A stretch of DNA of 58,695 nucleotides from Akkermansiaceae bacterium UBA1315. Its GTDB lineage: Bacteria; Verrucomicrobiota; Verrucomicrobiia; Verrucomicrobiales; Akkermansiaceae. Position numbers and translations under genes: made by a program. Where the stretch lies: NCBI GenBank assembly GCA_002307065.1, contig DBTN01000033.1, forward strand, positions 57,202 to 115,896, in the 5' to 3' direction. Below are positions 15,834 to 24,784 of the stretch, piece by piece. Within the stretch, counting starts at the first letter, position 1, and each line of letters starts with the position of its first letter. The notes under the pieces were generated by a model that ran no database searches, had not been told where the DNA came from, and saw only the letters and a list, made by a program, of their open reading frames with translations.

Positions 15834-16706
15834 ATGGGAACGGCAGAGCGCGGATATAGCCAAGAAACGGGGGGATCGAGTTGGTTTTCGAGCATTCCGC
15901 CGGTCGTGAGATGGCTGCTGATGATCAACGTCGCGGTTTTTGTGATCGATGGGTTGTTTCTCAAAGGCGTGCTGAGAGACTTCGGCGCATTTTCGGTCCA
16001 ATCCGCATTTGGGCAGGGGAAAATCTGGGAGCTGGTGACGTTCCAGTTTCTCCACGCCAGCATCGGGCACGTCCTTTTTAACTGCATTGGCCTGTATTTT
16101 TTCGGGCCATGGATGGAGCGCTGGTGGGGCTCGCGGCGGTTTGTGGCGTTTTATCTGCTATGCGGCGCGGCGGGGGCGGTTTTTTACACGTTGCTGACGC
16201 TGGCGAATGTTTTTCCGGGCGGAGCTTATTCGTCGCTGGTCGGTGCTTCGGCAGGGATTTACGGAATTTTGGCGGGTGTGGCGGTGATTGCGCCGAATCT
16301 GCGGGTTTCGCTGCTTTTCCCGCCGATTGAATTGTCCATGCGGCAGATGGCCGTGGCGCTGCTGGTGATTTCCGTAGGCTCGATCGTTCTGAAACTCGGT
16401 GGCAACGAGGGTGGGGAAGCCGGGCATCTCGGCGGTGCGATCCTCGGATTCTGCCTGGTGAAATTTCCCGGTTTGCTGAATTGGGCGAAGCGCCACGAGC
16501 GCGATGTGCAGATCATCCGGCCCAAGGCGTTTTCCCGAAAATCCGAGGCGAAATTGCGTCCTCGCAGTAAAATCGATCTCGATCAAAACTCGGCGGTCGA
16601 TCTGATCCTCGATAAAATTTCCCGCGAGGGCTTCCACAGCCTCACGCCCGCCGAACGCGAAACGCTCGATAAAGTCGCGAAATCTCACCAAACGAAAAAT
16701 GACTGA
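15834..16706 (+). CDS. Rhomboid-family intramembrane serine protease
   Basis: A 290-residue protein with about six membrane segments. Rhomboid residues are visible: HASIGHVLFN (H79 and N83 of the HxxxN motif in helix 2), S139 in GASAGIYG as the nucleophile, and H198 in EAGHLGG as the general base. The catalytic dyad is intact. After the last membrane helix, a basic cytoplasmic tail of about 75 residues ends in a conserved-looking helix pair (SAVDLILDKISREGFHSLTPAERETLDKVAK). Longer in-frame starts reach back into the upstream hairpin and pckG promoter and are rejected. The stop codon overlaps the mazG start. Substrates are unknown. Confidence 0.9.
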   Translation: MGTAERGYSQETGGSSWFSSIPPVVRWLLMINVAVFVIDGLFLKGVLRDFGAFSVQSAFGQGKIWELVTFQFLHASIGHVLFNCIGLYFFGPWMERWWGSRRFVAFYLLCGAAGAVFYTLLTLANVFPGGAYSSLVGASAGIYGILAGVAVIAPNLRVSLLFPPIELSMRQMAVALLVISVGSIVLKLGGNEGGEAGHLGGAILGFCLVKFPGLLNWAKRHERDVQIIRPKAFSRKSEAKLRPRSKIDLDQNSAVDLILDKISREGFHSLTPAERETLDKVAKSHQTKND

Positions 16707-17511
16707 CGCAGAAATGATCGATTCGCCGGAAAATGGCGACCAACTCGCCCGCCTCCGCGCCATCATGCACCGCCTCCGAGAACCGGGCGGCTGTCCTTGG
16801 GACGCGGAGCAAACACATCAGTCGCTCGTTTCGAATCTGATCGAAGAAGCCTACGAGACTGTCGATGCGATCGAGCGTGATGACGTTCCGCATTTGAAAG
16901 AGGAGCTGGGAGATCTGTTGCTGCAGGTGGTTTTTCACAGCGAGATTGCCGAGGGAGCAGGGAATTTCACGCTCGATGACGTGGCACGCGGGATCAGTGA
17001 TAAGTTGGTCCGTCGGCATCCGCATGTTTTTGGAAATACCGGTGTGGATTCGACGGATGGGGTTCTCAAGCAGTGGGACGAGATCAAGCGCGCGGAAAAG
17101 GGCGACAGCGACCAGCCATATTTGCATGGCGTCGGCAAAGGGCTGCCTGCGTTGATTCGGGCTTCGAAGTTGCAGAAAAAAGCGGCAAAGGTCGGCTTCG
17201 ACTGGCCGGTTGAGATGGGGGTTTTATCAAAGATCCGAGAGGAGCTGGTTGAGCTCCAGGGCGCGATGGACGCACAGGATTTGGCGGCGATTTCCGAAGA
17301 AATGGGCGATCTGCTTTTTTCCGTGGTGAATCTGGCCCGGTTTCGAAATGTCGATCCGGAGATTTTGATGGCGAATTCCAATGCGAAATTCGAGCGGCGC
17401 TTTGGAGAGATGGAAAGGTTGTTGAAGGAAAAAGGAATATCTCTCGAAGCCGCAACCCCGCACGAAATGGAAGAAGCGTGGGACGCGGTGAAGCGGGCCG
17501 AGCGGGCGTAA
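16699..17511 (+). CDS. mazG: Nucleoside triphosphate pyrophosphohydrolase
   Basis: A 270-residue two-domain MazG, which hydrolyses (d)NTPs to monophosphate and pyrophosphate, cleaning the pool and affecting (p)ppGpp-linked stress in other bacteria. The N-terminal domain shows CPWDAEQTHQSL and the metal-binding EEAYE followed by EELGDLLLQVVFH. The second domain shows the degenerate repeat EELVELQ and EEMGDLLFSVVNLARF. It overlaps the rhomboid stop by 8 bases, so the two are in one operon. No mazEF pair is present. It converges with the CAP-domain gene, leaving a 13-bp gap. Confidence 0.95.
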   Translation: MTDAEMIDSPENGDQLARLRAIMHRLREPGGCPWDAEQTHQSLVSNLIEEAYETVDAIERDDVPHLKEELGDLLLQVVFHSEIAEGAGNFTLDDVARGISDKLVRRHPHVFGNTGVDSTDGVLKQWDEIKRAEKGDSDQPYLHGVGKGLPALIRASKLQKKAAKVGFDWPVEMGVLSKIREELVELQGAMDAQDLAAISEEMGDLLFSVVNLARFRNVDPEILMANSNAKFERRFGEMERLLKEKGISLEAATPHEMEEAWDAVKRAERA

Positions 17512-17524
17512 GTCAATGGGCCGA

Positions 17525-19909
17525 TCAGGGCTGGGTGATATTCCAGCGGATGAACCGGAGCTTGTTCGAGGGAGGCGCGGTGGCGGTGATGACTTTGTTT
17601 TCGTTGTCGATCACGACGGTCGCGCTGTTCCAAGTGGTGAGATTGTCCGACCAGGTCGCACCGTAGGTGATCCCGGATTTTTCCTCGGGAAGTGGCCGCT
17701 GAATCGAAAGGATGCGCTGGGCCGTATTCGATGGATTCACAGCGGTGCCGATGCCATCTGCTACCGAGCTGTTTGGTGCCAGCGGATCGTACGAAAACGC
17801 ATATTCGATCGCGTTTGCAATACCATCGCCATCGTCGTCCCCGGAGAAACCTTGAGTCGTCCCCGGAATGTTATAAGTCGCCCAACCGTCGGAACCGGTT
17901 AAGAGAGTGGTGGTCGGATAAAGATCAAGATAGGGCCCATATGCAAACCAGTTCCCGCCGAGTTGAGTGCGCATGCGCAGGCTCCATTTGGTGCCAGAGG
18001 TGAGGGGGATGGCAGGGTTGTTAATTTGAATCGAGCTGGCCGATCCCGAAGCTTGATAGGTCTTTTGCAAGAGAGGTTCCGTGCAGCCGGTAATCGAAAT
18101 CGTATCAATAAACACCCCGCTGGGATAGGTGGGTTGATTTACAATATCATACAATCCCACATTTGACGCCCAGTCATAATAGAACCGGAATCGAATCTGC
18201 AGCGGGCCACTTTTTCCTGAGAGATCAATGCTGACGGAGCGAGTAACGTTGGGTTGGAAACCTTCGAATAATCCTTGAATCGGGGCGGAGAGAGCAGTCC
18301 AGTTTTGGCCATCATCTTCGCTGCCCTCCACGACGAAATAGGTGCTTGCCGTGGTAAAGCCCCATTTATACTTAAAAGTCAGTTTGGGAGCGAGCAAAGG
18401 ATTCGGTATGAGATTGCGCTGGATGAGGAGGATTTGATCTTCAACTAGATTGGTTGGGAAAGTCAGTCGATAAGATTTGGCACCATCGATCGGTGTGAAA
18501 TAGGTAGTCGAGTGATTGAAGTATGCGTTGGATCTTACTTCGTAGGTGCCTGTGGTTTGTGCCACGATCTTAGACGTGGTCTGGTTTGCGTCTTCTGCGG
18601 TTTCCGTCGAGTTCACATCGTCGTATCGGTAAACCTCAACTTCGTAGTTTTCCGCCTGTGGAACCGGTTCAAAACTGTATGAAACCGGTGTGGTGATATG
18701 AGGGGTAACCAGACCTGTCAGTTCCTGAGGAGAGTCGAGGCGGTCCGGATTGATCAGAGTGACAGGATAAGTGTAAGTCGTGACTCCCGCAATTCCGGCG
18801 ATTCCCGTCACCGTCACCGTGTAGGTAACATCTTCATCGATGGATTGTGAAGAAACGGGTGAAGGCACCTGCCACACCAATGTGGGCGATGCTTGGTTTA
18901 GTCCAATGGGCTGCACGACCACCGGGATGGATCCGCTTGCCGAAGTGACCGTGACGGAAGCGTTTGCGAAATTCGCTTTTGGGTGGCTGAGCGACCAATA
19001 GTGAGTATTTAGAGGAGCGGGGAAATACCCTTCGTTGGGATAACTTACAAATTGGTCAGGCACACCGGTCGCTTCTTCGGCCGCTTTTTGTATGACGTAA
19101 AGAGCATTCGTGCCGCTCGTAAAGGGTGGGGATGAAGGCATATCCCCGGTTGCAAAATTGGTTGCTACCGGATTCAGCAACAATCGTCGATGCCCGACCT
19201 GATTGTTTGCCCCCTCAAGCCCGGCGTATACCTCCGAGGCGTATCCGTCGATCGCGCCGGGACCGTAAAGGCCGAAGCTGAGGTTTGAGTGGAAATTTCC
19301 ATTCCAAGCCGCGCGGGTGTAGCCGACGGTCTTGGATGCAACCGGGTCATGGTCAAGACCGTCATAGGTGCCCAAAGCGCTTACGCCAGTGAAAGTCCTA
19401 AGCATCATAAAAGCGGAGCGCTGGGCGGCTTCCGCTTTGGTCGGGCGATTGGCTTCTACAATTTCGGGACTATCACCTGGGACGTAATGTTTGTTGGTGG
19501 AATCGACCCGAATCGTGCTGGTCGTGTTCATTGCCACCGAGGCGGGGAGGCCTGTCATTGCGCGGTAATAATTTACCCGGCGCTGCACATCTTTGACAAA
19601 TTCCGCCGAGGTCTGTCCTTCCGCACCTGGCACGTGTGTGCCGGGTGGGCCTTCGATACTCCCAGCACCGAGGTTGGTGAAATCTGGGGTGAGCCCGACT
19701 CGATCTTCATAGCCTTCCGAGCCCTGATAGATCGCGTGCCAGAACGAAAGCACGTCGTTGCGGTTATAAGTATCCACCGTGAAACCCGTACTGGGCGGTC
19801 GTTCTGTTGCCGGATCCCAGCTTCCGATGCCTGGCTGCCAGGCGATGACGGCTTGGGAAAAGGCGAAAAGTGCGCCAAGAATCCGGAGACTGAAAGACAA
19901 GGGTTTCAC
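17525..19909 (-). CDS. Large secreted CAP (SCP/PR1)-domain protein
   Basis: A 794-residue exported protein, GTG start, with a signal peptide (LRILGALFAFSQAVIAW). Residues about 100-300 form a CAP-like domain: VQRRVNYYRAMTGLP, AQRSAFMM, HDP, FGLYGPGAIDGYASE and VGHRRLLLNP, the order seen in bacterial SCP proteins. Beta-sandwich regions follow (about 320-620), including Fn3-like stretches and a lectin/jelly-roll-like segment. A DDDGDGIANAIEYAF motif near residue 700 is a verrucomicrobial C-terminal calcium-type repeat, followed by a final domain of about 90 residues. Its function may be extracellular binding or adhesion; enzymatic activity is not evident. It is the last gene downstream of grpE-dnaJ-rsmE and may be partly read through from that operon. 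Confidence 0.78.
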   Translation of the reverse strand: MKPLSFSLRILGALFAFSQAVIAWQPGIGSWDPATERPPSTGFTVDTYNRNDVLSFWHAIYQGSEGYEDRVGLTPDFTNLGAGSIEGPPGTHVPGAEGQTSAEFVKDVQRRVNYYRAMTGLPASVAMNTTSTIRVDSTNKHYVPGDSPEIVEANRPTKAEAAQRSAFMMLRTFTGVSALGTYDGLDHDPVASKTVGYTRAAWNGNFHSNLSFGLYGPGAIDGYASEVYAGLEGANNQVGHRRLLLNPVATNFATGDMPSSPPFTSGTNALYVIQKAAEEATGVPDQFVSYPNEGYFPAPLNTHYWSLSHPKANFANASVTVTSASGSIPVVVQPIGLNQASPTLVWQVPSPVSSQSIDEDVTYTVTVTGIAGIAGVTTYTYPVTLINPDRLDSPQELTGLVTPHITTPVSYSFEPVPQAENYEVEVYRYDDVNSTETAEDANQTTSKIVAQTTGTYEVRSNAYFNHSTTYFTPIDGAKSYRLTFPTNLVEDQILLIQRNLIPNPLLAPKLTFKYKWGFTTASTYFVVEGSEDDGQNWTALSAPIQGLFEGFQPNVTRSVSIDLSGKSGPLQIRFRFYYDWASNVGLYDIVNQPTYPSGVFIDTISITGCTEPLLQKTYQASGSASSIQINNPAIPLTSGTKWSLRMRTQLGGNWFAYGPYLDLYPTTTLLTGSDGWATYNIPGTTQGFSGDDDGDGIANAIEYAFSYDPLAPNSSVADGIGTAVNPSNTAQRILSIQRPLPEEKSGITYGATWSDNLTTWNSATVVIDNENKVITATAPPSNKLRFIRWNITQP

Positions 19910-19914
19910 AGGTC

Positions 19915-19937
19915 TGCTATACTACTTTGGTATAGCA
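19915..19937 (-). promoter_or_regulatory. Perfect 8-bp inverted repeat between rsmE and the CAP gene
   Basis: TGCTATAC and GTATAGCA flank 7 bases in the 38-bp gap, ending 5 bases before the GTG start of the CAP-domain gene. There is no T run. In RNA, the hairpin would cover the place where a ribosome binding site should be, so it may limit translation, or it may be an operator. Confidence 0.45.
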
Positions 19938-19947
19938 CTATTCAAGA

Positions 19948-20673
19948 TCAGAATTGTTGATCGAACTGGTAACGGAGGGCAGAAAGGCAATAGAGCGTCG
20001 CCGTTTCGACGCGCAGAATAATTTCTCCCAAGGTGACTGCTTGAAATTCAGACGCTGATGCAAACTGCGTTTCGCTCGTCGAGAAATCTCCTTCTGGACC
20101 GATAAGCAGAGTGACTTTTGGAATTTTTTCGAGATTTCCTAAAATTTCCCGAAATGGGCGCGCGCCGGGGGCCAGGGAGGCAATAATTTTGAGATCGGAC
20201 GTCGATCTTTGTTGTTCCATCCACCGGTCGAAAGGCAGCGGTTCGAAGATTTCAGGGATGCGATCTTGCCCGCATTGTTTGCACGCTTCGAGGGCGGTGC
20301 GGCGCCATTTTTCGGATTTCCCGTCGCCCGGTTGGACGATAGTGTTTTTGGTCACCAGTGGCTGGATAGCGGCGACCCCGAGTTCGACGGATTTCTGGAC
20401 AATGAAGTCCATGTTTTTGCCTTTAGGAATCGCCTGCGCCAGGGTGATGACCGGTCTGGGTAGGCGGGAAATCGTTGATTCTCCGAGCTTTAGCGAAACT
20501 CGATCCCGCGAGACGTCCAGCACTTCTGCGGGTGCGCGGCGGCCTTCGCCGTCGAACACCACGATCGAAGCCCCGGTTTTGATCCGCAGCACCTGGGAAA
20601 GGTGACGCGCTTCATCTCCCGCCAGCGCCGGATTTTCCAGCCAGCTATCCGGTGGTAGAAAAAAGCGCGCCAT
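19948..20673 (-). CDS. rsmE: 16S rRNA m3U1498 methyltransferase
   Basis: A 241-residue SPOUT methyltransferase. It has an N-terminal PUA-like region (HLSQVLRIKTGASIVVFDGEG), then the catalytic half: IPKGKNMDFIVQKSVELGVAAIQPL, LLIGPEGDFS and LGEIILRVETA, which form the knotted SAM pocket. It methylates U1498 in the decoding region. The gene is 5 bases after dnaJ, a pairing frequently seen in bacteria. Confidence 0.95.
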   Translation of the reverse strand: MARFFLPPDSWLENPALAGDEARHLSQVLRIKTGASIVVFDGEGRRAPAEVLDVSRDRVSLKLGESTISRLPRPVITLAQAIPKGKNMDFIVQKSVELGVAAIQPLVTKNTIVQPGDGKSEKWRRTALEACKQCGQDRIPEIFEPLPFDRWMEQQRSTSDLKIIASLAPGARPFREILGNLEKIPKVTLLIGPEGDFSTSETQFASASEFQAVTLGEIILRVETATLYCLSALRYQFDQQF

Positions 20674-20678
20674 ACCGG

Positions 20679-21812
20679 TTACAGGTCAAAAAAGCGTTTC
20701 GCCTTTTGGAAAAATCCTTCCTGCATCGGCGAGTTGTGATCGCCGATGGATTCGGAGAACGCCCGCAGTTTTTCCTGCTGCTCGTGGTTCAGCTTGGTAG
20801 GAACTTCGACTTGGACGCGGACGTGCAGATCGCCTCGGCGGCCGCCGGAGAGTGAAGGCATGCCTTTGTCGCGCAGCCGGAAGACGGTTCCGCCTTGGGT
20901 TCCGACCGGAATTTTGATCGAAGACTGGCCGTCGAGCGATGGGACTTTCAATTCTCCACCCAGTGCGGCCACGCTGAAAGGCAGCGGCACTTCGCAGAAC
21001 AGATCCGCGTCATCACGTTCGAAAATATCGTGGTCCTTCACGTGAAGGAAAACGTAGAGATCGCCCGCCGCGCCGCCGCGAACTCCGGCGTCACCATTTC
21101 CCGAAGAGCGCAACCGTGTGCCGGTATCGACGCCAGCGGGGATGCGCAGTTTGATCCGGCTGTCGCGCTGGACACGTCCTTCGCCTTTGCAGTCCGGGCA
21201 TGGATCGGAAACCGTCTCGCCCGCGCCCCGGCATTCCGGGCAGGTGACCTGCTGGAGGAAAATGCCGGCTTGGCGTGTCACCCCCCCACGGCCGCCGCAG
21301 GTCGTGCAGGTTTTGACACCGCCGCCGCTTTTCGAGCCTTTGGAGCCGCAGGATTCGCAAGGGACGTAGCGTTCGATTTCCAGTTCCTTTTCGACACCCT
21401 TGGCAGCTTCTTCGAGCGAAATTTCCAGGTCGTAGCGCAGGTCCGAGCCGCGTTGTTTGCCGGAGCTTCGTTTGCGTCCGCCTCCACCGCCGCCGAAAAA
21501 TTCTTCAAATCCGCCACCGAACATTTGCGAGAAAATGTCCATCGGATCGTGAAATCCGCCGCCGGAACGACCACCACCGGCACCCGAAAATGCCGCGTGA
21601 CCATAACGGTCGTAAGCCGCGCGTTTGTCGGGATCGCTCAGCGCTTCATAGGCCTCACCGAGTTCCTTGAATTTTTCTTCCGCCGTCGGATCGCCCGGGT
21701 TTTTGTCCGGGTGGAATTTCACCGCGAGTTTGCGGTAGGCTTTTTTGATGTCGGCGGCGTCGGTGTCACGGGCGACACCTAGAATTTCGTAATAGTCGCG
21801 TTTCTCAGCCAT
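20679..21812 (-). CDS. dnaJ: Hsp40 co-chaperone DnaJ
   Basis: A 377-residue type I J-protein that stimulates DnaK ATPase and delivers clients. It has the J domain with HPD at 34-36, a Gly/Phe-rich linker (GGGRSGGGFHDPMDIFSQMFGGGFEEFFGGGGGG), and four CxxCxGxG-type zinc motifs (CESCGSKG, CTTCGGRG, CPECRGAG, CPDCKGEG) with all eight cysteines. The C-terminal client-binding domains are complete. The gene is 5 bases after grpE in one operon; dnaK is not in the window. Confidence 0.98.
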   Translation of the reverse strand: MAEKRDYYEILGVARDTDAADIKKAYRKLAVKFHPDKNPGDPTAEEKFKELGEAYEALSDPDKRAAYDRYGHAAFSGAGGGRSGGGFHDPMDIFSQMFGGGFEEFFGGGGGGRKRSSGKQRGSDLRYDLEISLEEAAKGVEKELEIERYVPCESCGSKGSKSGGGVKTCTTCGGRGGVTRQAGIFLQQVTCPECRGAGETVSDPCPDCKGEGRVQRDSRIKLRIPAGVDTGTRLRSSGNGDAGVRGGAAGDLYVFLHVKDHDIFERDDADLFCEVPLPFSVAALGGELKVPSLDGQSSIKIPVGTQGGTVFRLRDKGMPSLSGGRRGDLHVRVQVEVPTKLNHEQQEKLRAFSESIGDHNSPMQEGFFQKAKRFFDL

Positions 21813-21817
21813 TGGAA

Positions 21818-22384
21818 TTAAGCCTCCCCTCCTTCATTGGAACCGGCTGGACCTTTGGAAACGACCACGCTTGCCGGTCTCAGCAACCGGTCGCGCAGGC
21901 GGAAACCCCGGCGGGTCACGCGGAGAATTTCGCCTTCTTCGGTCGGCGATTCTTCCTGGGAGACGGCGTCGTGGAGATTGGGATCGAATTTACCGGTCGC
22001 TGGGATTTCTTCAACGCCTTGGCCGGCGAGGAAATCGTTGAGCTGGCGGCGGACCATGTCCATGCCGATGAAAATCATCGACTTCTGATCTTGAGCGGCG
22101 GCTTGCATACCCATTTCGAAGTTGTCGATGACCGGTAACAGATCTTCCAGAAGGCGCTGGTTTGCGTAACGGATCGCGTCTTCGCGGTCGCGGGCGGTAC
22201 GTTTCCGCAGATTGTCCATCTCAGCGGCGGTGCGCAGGGAAACTTCTTTCCATTTCGCGGCTTCCGCTTCGAGCTGTTCCCACGGATCGAGTTCCGGGGC
22301 GGTTTGAGCGTCGGAAGTGACGTCCACTTCCGCAGGTTCGGCAGGATTGGTTTCTGGCTTGGAAGGTTCAGCGTCGGCTTGCAT
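21818..22384 (-). CDS. grpE: DnaK nucleotide exchange factor GrpE
   Basis: A 188-residue protein. An acidic disordered start (about 45 residues) leads to the long dimerising coiled coil (LEAEAAKWKEVSLRTAAEMDNLRKRTARDREDAI), a four-helix region (LLPVIDNFEMGM) and the beta domain ending FRLRDRLLRPASVVVSKGP, all classic GrpE. It is first in the grpE-dnaJ-rsmE operon. No CIRCE (HrcA) operator is visible upstream. The only palindrome in the 140-bp divergent region is the 20-bp one closer to the PTS gene. Confidence 0.96.
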   Translation of the reverse strand: MQADAEPSKPETNPAEPAEVDVTSDAQTAPELDPWEQLEAEAAKWKEVSLRTAAEMDNLRKRTARDREDAIRYANQRLLEDLLPVIDNFEMGMQAAAQDQKSMIFIGMDMVRRQLNDFLAGQGVEEIPATGKFDPNLHDAVSQEESPTEEGEILRVTRRGFRLRDRLLRPASVVVSKGPAGSNEGGEA

Positions 22385-22492
22385 GGCGCATAGGTGTAAT
22401 CATGGATCGGCCAGCGTCAACCCCGGTTCCGGCAGATCGCCGTGGGAAATCCGCTTGCCAAGGCTTGACTCGAACGGTAATCCCACAATCCC

Positions 22493-22512
22493 CTTACCGA
22501 ACGTTCGGTAAG
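22493..22512. promoter_or_regulatory. Perfect 20-bp palindrome upstream of the PTS IIA gene
   Basis: CTTACCGAACGTTCGGTAAG is a perfect palindrome ending 13 bases before the ATG of the PTS IIA gene. It lies in the divergent region shared with grpE. Size and symmetry fit an operator for a TetR-family or similar dimeric repressor. A related half-site (CGAACGGTAA) lies about 20 bp upstream. No TetR gene is present in the window. Confidence 0.6.
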
Positions 22513-22525
22513 TCAGTCACATGCT

Positions 22526-23008
22526 ATGAAGTTGGCTCAATTGCTCAGCGTCGATCAAATCCTTCTCGATATGGAGGCGGGAGAACACTGGCCTTCCATC
22601 GTGGAACTGGTCGAGCAACTGGTGAAAACCGGTCGGCTTTGTGAAAGCCAGCGGGACGAAATCCTGACGTCGCTCAAAGCTCGCGAAGAGCAGGTGAGCA
22701 CAGGGATCGGCAGCGGCGTCGCCATTCCGCATACGTTTTCGGACGTTTTGGAGGAAGTGGTGGCGATTTTTGGCCGGTCTCAACGGGGCATTGATTTTTC
22801 GGCCCTGGATAACGCACCTGTTCATCTCATCGTTCTTTTCATCGTCCCGCGGAAAGACTACCATTTGCACCTGCGGACGCTGGCCGCGATCGCGAAAATG
22901 TTCACCAACTCCGAAATCCGCCGCCAACTCGGCAGCGCTTCAAGCCGTGAGGAAGTCCTCGCGATCCTTGATTCCAAACCTTCCCGCACCGGTCAGGCGA
23001 CCGTCTGA
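22526..23008 (+). CDS. PTS IIA component, fructose/nitrogen (PtsN) type
   Basis: A 160-residue EIIA-type-2 domain protein. The phosphorylated His is H69 in EEQVSTGIGSGVAIPHTFS. LIVLFIVPRKDYHLHLRTLAAIAKMF and the final helix NSEIRRQLGSASSREEVLAIL also fit. It has no EIIB or EIIC fused or adjacent, so a regulatory role like PtsN is more likely than sugar transport. Its partner HPr is not in the window. A perfect 20-bp palindrome just upstream suggests dedicated transcriptional control. It is followed closely by argS. Confidence 0.88.
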   Translation: MKLAQLLSVDQILLDMEAGEHWPSIVELVEQLVKTGRLCESQRDEILTSLKAREEQVSTGIGSGVAIPHTFSDVLEEVVAIFGRSQRGIDFSALDNAPVHLIVLFIVPRKDYHLHLRTLAAIAKMFTNSEIRRQLGSASSREEVLAILDSKPSRTGQATV

Positions 23009-23032
23009 TTTCGCCGACCCCCTTTGTTTTTC

Positions 23033-24784
23033 ATGACGCTTCTTCAGGAACTCGAATCTCGTCTCGCCGCTGCCCTTGAATCCGTTCTCGGCGCGCCCAC
23101 ACCGGTCACCGTGACTCCGGCTGCGGACCTCCGCTTTGGCGATTATCAATCCAACGCCGCCATGGTTTTGGCAAAACAGCGGAAATCCAATCCCCGCGCG
23201 CTCGCTCAAGAAATCATCGACGCGCTCGATTTGAGCGGATTGGCGACCGCAGAAATCGCCGGCCCGGGTTTCCTCAATTTTCGCGTGCTTCCCGAAGCTT
23301 ACGCCAGCCGAGCCGCCGCGCTGATCGGCGATGCGCGGTTGGGCGTGCCGCAAACCGGTGCGGGAAAAACCGTTGTTCTCGATTTCTCCGCGCCGAACGT
23401 CGCAAAGCCGATGCACGTCGGCCATATCCGCTCGACCATCCTCGGCGATTCCTTGGCGCGCATCGCCCGCTTCGTCGGCTTCAAGGTCATCACCGACAAC
23501 CACATCGGCGATTGGGGTACGCAATTTGGCATGATCACCTGGGCGTGGAAAACATCGCTCGATGAAGCGACGCTGCTTTCCAATCCGCTGCAGGAAATGC
23601 TCCGGCTTTACCGCCACGCCAGCGATTCCGCGAAAGCCGACGAATCGATCCGCGAGGCCTGCCGGTTGGAATTGGTGAAACTTCAGAGCGGGGATGCGGA
23701 AAATCTCGCGATCTGGAACCGCTGCCTTGAACTCTCAAAAGTCGGCCTGAATCAAATTTACGACCGGTTGGACGTCAGCTTCGATCATTGGCTCGGCGAA
23801 AGCGCTTACAACGACGCGCTTGCTCCGTTGGTCGACCGGTTGGTCGCCGAAAATATCGCCCGCGAAAGCGATGGCGCGATCTGTGTTTTCTCCGACGGAA
23901 AAACCGAGGATCCGACCAAAGATCCTTTCCTCGTCCGCAATGACGGCGAGTGGACGGATTTCCCGATGATCGTCCGCAAGAGCGACGGTGCGTTCAATTA
24001 CGCGACCACCGACATCGCGACGCTCGAGTTTCGCCGGAACGAATGGCACGCCGACTTCGTCTGGTATGTCGTCGATCACCGGCAGTCGCTGCATTTCCAA
24101 CAGCTTTTCGCCGTCGCTGACCGCATCGGTTTGGGCGCGATGGATCTGAAGCACGTCGCGTTCGGAACGATTCTTGGAACCGACGGCAAGCCGCTGAAAA
24201 CGCGCTCTGGAGATCTGCCGCAGCTTGCGGATGTGCTGGATGACGCGGTCGCCGCAGCCCGCGTCGCCGTTGCCGAGCGCAGCCGGGTCGACACGGCCGA
24301 AGAGAAAGAAGAGCTTGCGGAGCTGATCGGAATCAGCGCGGTGAAGTTCACCGAACTCGCGCATCACCGGTTGTCCGACTACGTGTTCGACCTGGAAAAA
24401 ATGTTGGCTTTGCAAGGCGACACCGCGCCTTACCTGCAAAACGCCTACGTTCGCATCCGCTCGATTTTCCGGAAGTTGGAGACGCCTTTTGATTCATCCG
24501 GCGTGCCGATCGTTCTCGGCTCCGAGCAGGAAATTCATCTGGCCCGGTTGTTGGTCCGGTTTGGCGAGGTTCTGCCGACGATTCTCGAAGATTTCCGACC
24601 GAATCTTCTGGCGAACTATTTGCTCGAACTTGCCCGTGCGTTTCATTCATTCTTCGAAGCCTGTCCGGTTTTGAAAGCGGAAGAACCCGTCCGCTCCAGC
24701 CGTCTCGCCCTTTGCGAAATCGCGGCGCTGACCCTCAAACAAGGGCTTGGATTGCTCGGGATCAAAGTTCCGGAAAAGATGTGA
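23033..24784 (+). CDS. argS: Arginyl-tRNA synthetase
   Basis: A 583-residue class Ia synthetase. It has the N-terminal Add-1 domain (FGDYQSNAAMVLAKQ), the HIGH-equivalent PMHVGHIRST, DNHIGDWGTQFGM, and a KMSKS equivalent that reads KPLKTRSGD, as is common for ArgRS. The C-terminal anticodon-binding helix bundle includes YLQNAYVRIRSI and LARAFHSFFEACPV. The start at ATG is preferred over a TTG 3 codons earlier. It lies 24 bases after the PTS gene. The nearby tRNA-Arg(CCG) at 42.3 kb would be a substrate. Confidence 0.97.
   Translation: MTLLQELESRLAAALESVLGAPTPVTVTPAADLRFGDYQSNAAMVLAKQRKSNPRALAQEIIDALDLSGLATAEIAGPGFLNFRVLPEAYASRAAALIGDARLGVPQTGAGKTVVLDFSAPNVAKPMHVGHIRSTILGDSLARIARFVGFKVITDNHIGDWGTQFGMITWAWKTSLDEATLLSNPLQEMLRLYRHASDSAKADESIREACRLELVKLQSGDAENLAIWNRCLELSKVGLNQIYDRLDVSFDHWLGESAYNDALAPLVDRLVAENIARESDGAICVFSDGKTEDPTKDPFLVRNDGEWTDFPMIVRKSDGAFNYATTDIATLEFRRNEWHADFVWYVVDHRQSLHFQQLFAVADRIGLGAMDLKHVAFGTILGTDGKPLKTRSGDLPQLADVLDDAVAAARVAVAERSRVDTAEEKEELAELIGISAVKFTELAHHRLSDYVFDLEKMLALQGDTAPYLQNAYVRIRSIFRKLETPFDSSGVPIVLGSEQEIHLARLLVRFGEVLPTILEDFRPNLLANYLLELARAFHSFFEACPVLKAEEPVRSSRLALCEIAALTLKQGLGLLGIKVPEKM

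Noticed and set aside
22385..22525. A CIRCE heat-shock operator upstream of grpE
   Set aside because: No TTAGCACTC/GAGTGCTAA pair is present; the only palindrome is the unrelated 20-bp one.
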